This document shows positions 5,166-7,053 of a DNA stretch of 7,053 nt, piece after piece. A model generated the notes under the pieces. The model searched no databases, was not told the origin of the DNA, and was given only the letters and a program-made list of their open reading frames with translations. Source of the stretch: Mailhella sp. (lineage in GTDB: Bacteria; Desulfobacterota; Desulfovibrionia; Desulfovibrionales; Desulfovibrionaceae); assembly GCA_020024815.1 (NCBI GenBank), contig JAHHTE010000106.1:1-7053 (forward strand), given 5' to 3'. Position 1 is the stretch's first letter, and the number at the start of each line of letters is the position of its first letter. A program made the translations under genes and the position numbers.

Positions 5166-6374
5166 TTAAAAATAATCAGAAATATAAGGTTGTCTTTGTT
5201 CAATGGAGTTTTCAAGCATTGTTACTTTATCCATTGTAGTTTTTAATCGTTCAATTCTATGTAAATAACGAGGGCGTTTATAACTCATAAGCATTGCAGT
5301 CATAGTTTGAATACTGATTTTATCCATTGTTTCAGCATGAATTTTTTTTGCAATTCCTTTTCCATTTTTATTTATTTCAAGACAAAAAGTTCCATCATTA
5401 CATGGCATCATTGGATCAACAAGATTAAAAATCCATTCTCGCTTACTTTCACTTTTCTTAAATGGATATTGTTCTATAAATTTTTCAAAATCCACAATCC
5501 TTGCCATATAATACGGTGATATTGTTTCTTTTATACTTGCATCATCTAATAAAAAAGCTAAAGGCTCACCTGTATATGTATATCCTTTTACTTTATCAAT
5601 CATTGAAAAATGTGCAGAAATAAAATTCCATAAACCAATATGAGCTTCTTCATTCATAACAATCATATCTTTCACATGAAAAACATCATTTGCTATCCAA
5701 TAAATTAAATAACCGTCTGCTTCATCATTATCATTATAATAAACAGCAACAGTCATATCATCATTATCCCAAAGCCAATATTCATCCCATGCTGCTTTGT
5801 TTCTAATAACAGCACCGTGCGTACATAGACTATAACGTTCATAAGCACTATAAACTTCAGGGCTTTCAGGCTGAAAACGCTGCACTCGCCCTTTTACTTG
5901 TTCACTTTTAGGAAGTTGATAATCTTGAACTTCATAATATATTTTATCAGAAATAATTTCCCAACCCTTACGCCGATAAAATGGAATTGAATAAGGATAT
6001 AAATATGAAATATACTGCCCTTTTTCTTGCATAATGTATAATGCATTTTCCAAAAGCTTATGCATTAACCCCATATTAGAATATTCTGGATATGTGCCAA
6101 CACCTGTAACACCACCCATTTTATACTCTTGGTTAAAAACATTTATTTTCATATCATATATAGCTAACTGTGAAACTAAATTATCATTATCAAACCAACC
6201 CCAAATTTCGGCTTGTTCAAGAATAGGATATTTAGCTCTAACTATATCCCGTTCTTCCCAACCAATAGAATTTAATGTTTGCTCTGTAACTTGAAAAACA
6301 TAACGCAATAATTGATTATATTGCTCAAAATGCAAAGGTGTAAGTTTTCGCATTTTTAAATTATTCTGACGCAT
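5166..6374 (-). CDS. Eis-like GNAT family N-acetyltransferase
   Basis: A 402-aa cytoplasmic acetyltransferase of the Eis type: an N-terminal GNAT domain (about 8-150), a second GNAT-like region (about 160-295) and a C-terminal SCP2-like domain (about 300-402). Diagnostic stretches are GGVTGVGTYPEYSNMGLMHKLL (87-108, acetyl-CoA loop) and YLYPYSIPFYRRKGWEI (124-140). Tyr133 in the latter is the likely counterpart of the Mycobacterium Eis general-acid tyrosine. The chain ends in Phe402, matching the family, where the C-terminal carboxylate acts as base. The usual R/Q-x-x-G of the CoA loop reads S99-N-M-G102, so the first residue is unusual. Eis proteins acetylate amines of aminoglycosides, peptides or polyamines; the substrate here is unknown. 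I chose the first Met because AGGA lies 7 bases upstream; the alternative Met8 has no ribosome site. It stands alone with its own promoter. Confidence 0.9.
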   Translation of the reverse strand: MRQNNLKMRKLTPLHFEQYNQLLRYVFQVTEQTLNSIGWEERDIVRAKYPILEQAEIWGWFDNDNLVSQLAIYDMKINVFNQEYKMGGVTGVGTYPEYSNMGLMHKLLENALYIMQEKGQYISYLYPYSIPFYRRKGWEIISDKIYYEVQDYQLPKSEQVKGRVQRFQPESPEVYSAYERYSLCTHGAVIRNKAAWDEYWLWDNDDMTVAVYYNDNDEADGYLIYWIANDVFHVKDMIVMNEEAHIGLWNFISAHFSMIDKVKGYTYTGEPLAFLLDDASIKETISPYYMARIVDFEKFIEQYPFKKSESKREWIFNLVDPMMPCNDGTFCLEINKNGKGIAKKIHAETMDKISIQTMTAMLMSYKRPRYLHRIERLKTTMDKVTMLENSIEQRQPYISDYF

Positions 6375-6391
6375 AATCTTATCCTAATAAA

Positions 6392-6431
6392 AAGATACCC
6401 ATATCTTATGAAAGCTTTATTTATTTTTCAA
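6392..6431 (-). promoter_or_regulatory. Sigma70-type promoter of the Eis-like gene, with a palindrome at the -10
   Basis: Minus-strand TTGAAA (6426-6431, 5/6) and TAAGAT (6403-6408, 4/6) are separated by exactly 17 bases. This predicts a start near 6396 and a leader of about 20 bases carrying AGGA. A 6-bp inverted repeat, AAGATA-CCCA-TATCTT (6392-6407), covers the -10 and start site, where a repressor could act. The rest of the intergenic region up to 6550 is low-complexity A/T runs with no feature I can support. Confidence 0.6.
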
Positions 6432-6550
6432 GATAAGAAAATGGAATTAAAATATATTTCTTCTCATAATGTATTTTCATAAAATCACTTTTTTATAAAA
6501 AAATTTTTAAAAATTCACTTCTAAAATTATTCTCATAACCTTTTAAATTA

Positions 6551-6579
6551 AAAAACTCTTTTTAAACAAAAGAGCTTTT
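6551..6579 (-). terminator. Intrinsic terminator of the DUF4253 gene
   Basis: CTCTTTT (6556-6562) pairs with AAAAGAG (6568-6574). The stem extends through one A-C mismatch to AAAA (6551-6554) and TTTT (6576-6579). Read on the minus strand it is followed by a TTTTT run (6551-6555) and starts about 10 bases past the TAG stop of the DUF4253 gene. The core stem is the same sequence as that of the terminator at 5033-5062. Confidence 0.75.
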
Positions 6580-6587
6580 CTTATACA

Positions 6588-7053
6588 CTAATCCCACCAA
6601 AAATACCAAACACTAGAATCAACCAAAGTTCCTGCAAATTTTCCAATAGTATCGAAATTCTGATTAATATCAGGACAAAAACCATACATATTAATAGCCG
6701 TATTCATGGCTAATTTATCATCTGTTATTATTTTTTTAACTTCATACTCTAAGACATCATGAGTCATTGCTATTGGACTTGCTCCAAATTGTTCATACCA
6801 GTATTTAGAAATAGCCATTAAACTTTCTGTATCTGGACAATCATTCCAAGCTCCCATAGGCAACCAAGCAAAAATCTCCCAAGAATTTTTCACTGGAACT
6901 TTAACAATAAATAATTCTTCTGGCTCATCTGTTTGATAATTTAAAAAACTTATAGGAGAATTAAGCTTATCATTCCCAAGATCTTCAAAAGCTCCTAATA
7001 GTTCTTGCCAGCTTATATCATCATCTGCAAATTCTTCTTTTTTCTCTTTAACT
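6588..7053 (-). CDS. DUF4253 domain protein (partial, N-terminus beyond window)
   Basis: The last 154 residues of a minus-strand gene, open to the window edge. A GTG at 6891-6893 would give a 101-aa protein, but the frame stays open for 53 more codons and the domain's conserved part begins right at that GTG. I therefore treat the gene as truncated by the window, not started there. Family marks are WEIFAWLPMGAWNDCP, the block SKYWYEQFGASPIAMTHDVL, an FCPD segment, and the closing WYFWWD at the extreme C-terminus, the signature end of DUF4253. The upstream part is acidic and charged (KEKKEEFADDD) and looks like a linker or the edge of another domain. The function of DUF4253 is not established; it is a small, likely cytoplasmic domain found in scattered bacteria. 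It is followed by its own terminator; its upstream neighbour is not visible. Confidence 0.82.
   Translation of the reverse strand, partial: VKEKKEEFADDDISWQELLGAFEDLGNDKLNSPISFLNYQTDEPEELFIVKVPVKNSWEIFAWLPMGAWNDCPDTESLMAISKYWYEQFGASPIAMTHDVLEYEVKKIITDDKLAMNTAINMYGFCPDINQNFDTIGKFAGTLVDSSVWYFWWD

Noticed and set aside
6034..6294. 86-codon plus-strand frame antisense to the Eis-like gene
   Set aside because: It lies opposite highly conserved GNAT motifs and arises from the coding bias of the real gene.
6588..6893. A complete 101-aa DUF4253 gene starting at GTG 6893
   Set aside because: The frame stays open to the window edge with sensible residues upstream, and no ribosome site precedes the GTG; a truncated longer gene fits better.

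Overview
The window is very AT-rich (roughly 30% G+C by eye) and densely packed with ordinary bacterial genes. It holds six protein-coding genes, two of them cut by the window edges. I see no rRNA, tRNA, CRISPR array, transposase or phage gene, and no gene-free stretch longer than about 220 bases. The content (NSS transporter, MntP, membrane O-acyltransferase with a periplasmic SGNH domain, Eis-like acetyltransferase, DUF4253) points to a low-GC, probably host-associated bacterium. A GC-rich hairpin at 4973-5004, with its right-hand flank, resembles from memory repeat/terminator elements of Desulfovibrionaceae. That is only a weak lineage hint.

Layout. (1) Minus strand, 1-1948: an NSS-family sodium-coupled transporter (641-1948) reads leftward into a strong intrinsic terminator (606-637). 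Ten bases beyond that begins an mntP-type manganese exporter (596 to beyond base 1). (2) 1949-2095: a divergent promoter region with stacked palindromes and a leader hairpin that touches the ribosome binding site of the next gene. (3) Plus strand, 2096-4947: a two-gene operon with an 8-base gap, encoding a membrane-anchored MORN/YwqK-type repeat protein and an OafA-type acyltransferase fused to an SGNH domain. (4) 4948-5165: a convergent intergenic region with a GC-rich hairpin, a bidirectional terminator and two long AT-only inverted repeats. (5) Minus strand, 5166-6374: an Eis-like GNAT acetyltransferase with its own sigma70-type promoter. (6) Minus strand, 6588 to beyond 7053: the C-terminal 154 residues of a DUF4253 protein with its own terminator.

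How the genes may work together. The two left-hand genes are membrane transporters (amino acid/organic solute uptake and Mn export). The central operon most likely modifies an envelope glycan: the acyltransferase moves acyl groups across the inner membrane, and the repeat protein is anchored beside it on the outside. No functional link to the Eis-like or DUF4253 genes is visible, and each appears to be its own transcription unit. The points most worth a second look are the altered Na1 site of the NSS transporter, the leader hairpin before the MORN gene, the terminator abutting mntP, and two look-alike AT palindromes that bracket the central operon. No clearly new multi-gene system is demonstrated.
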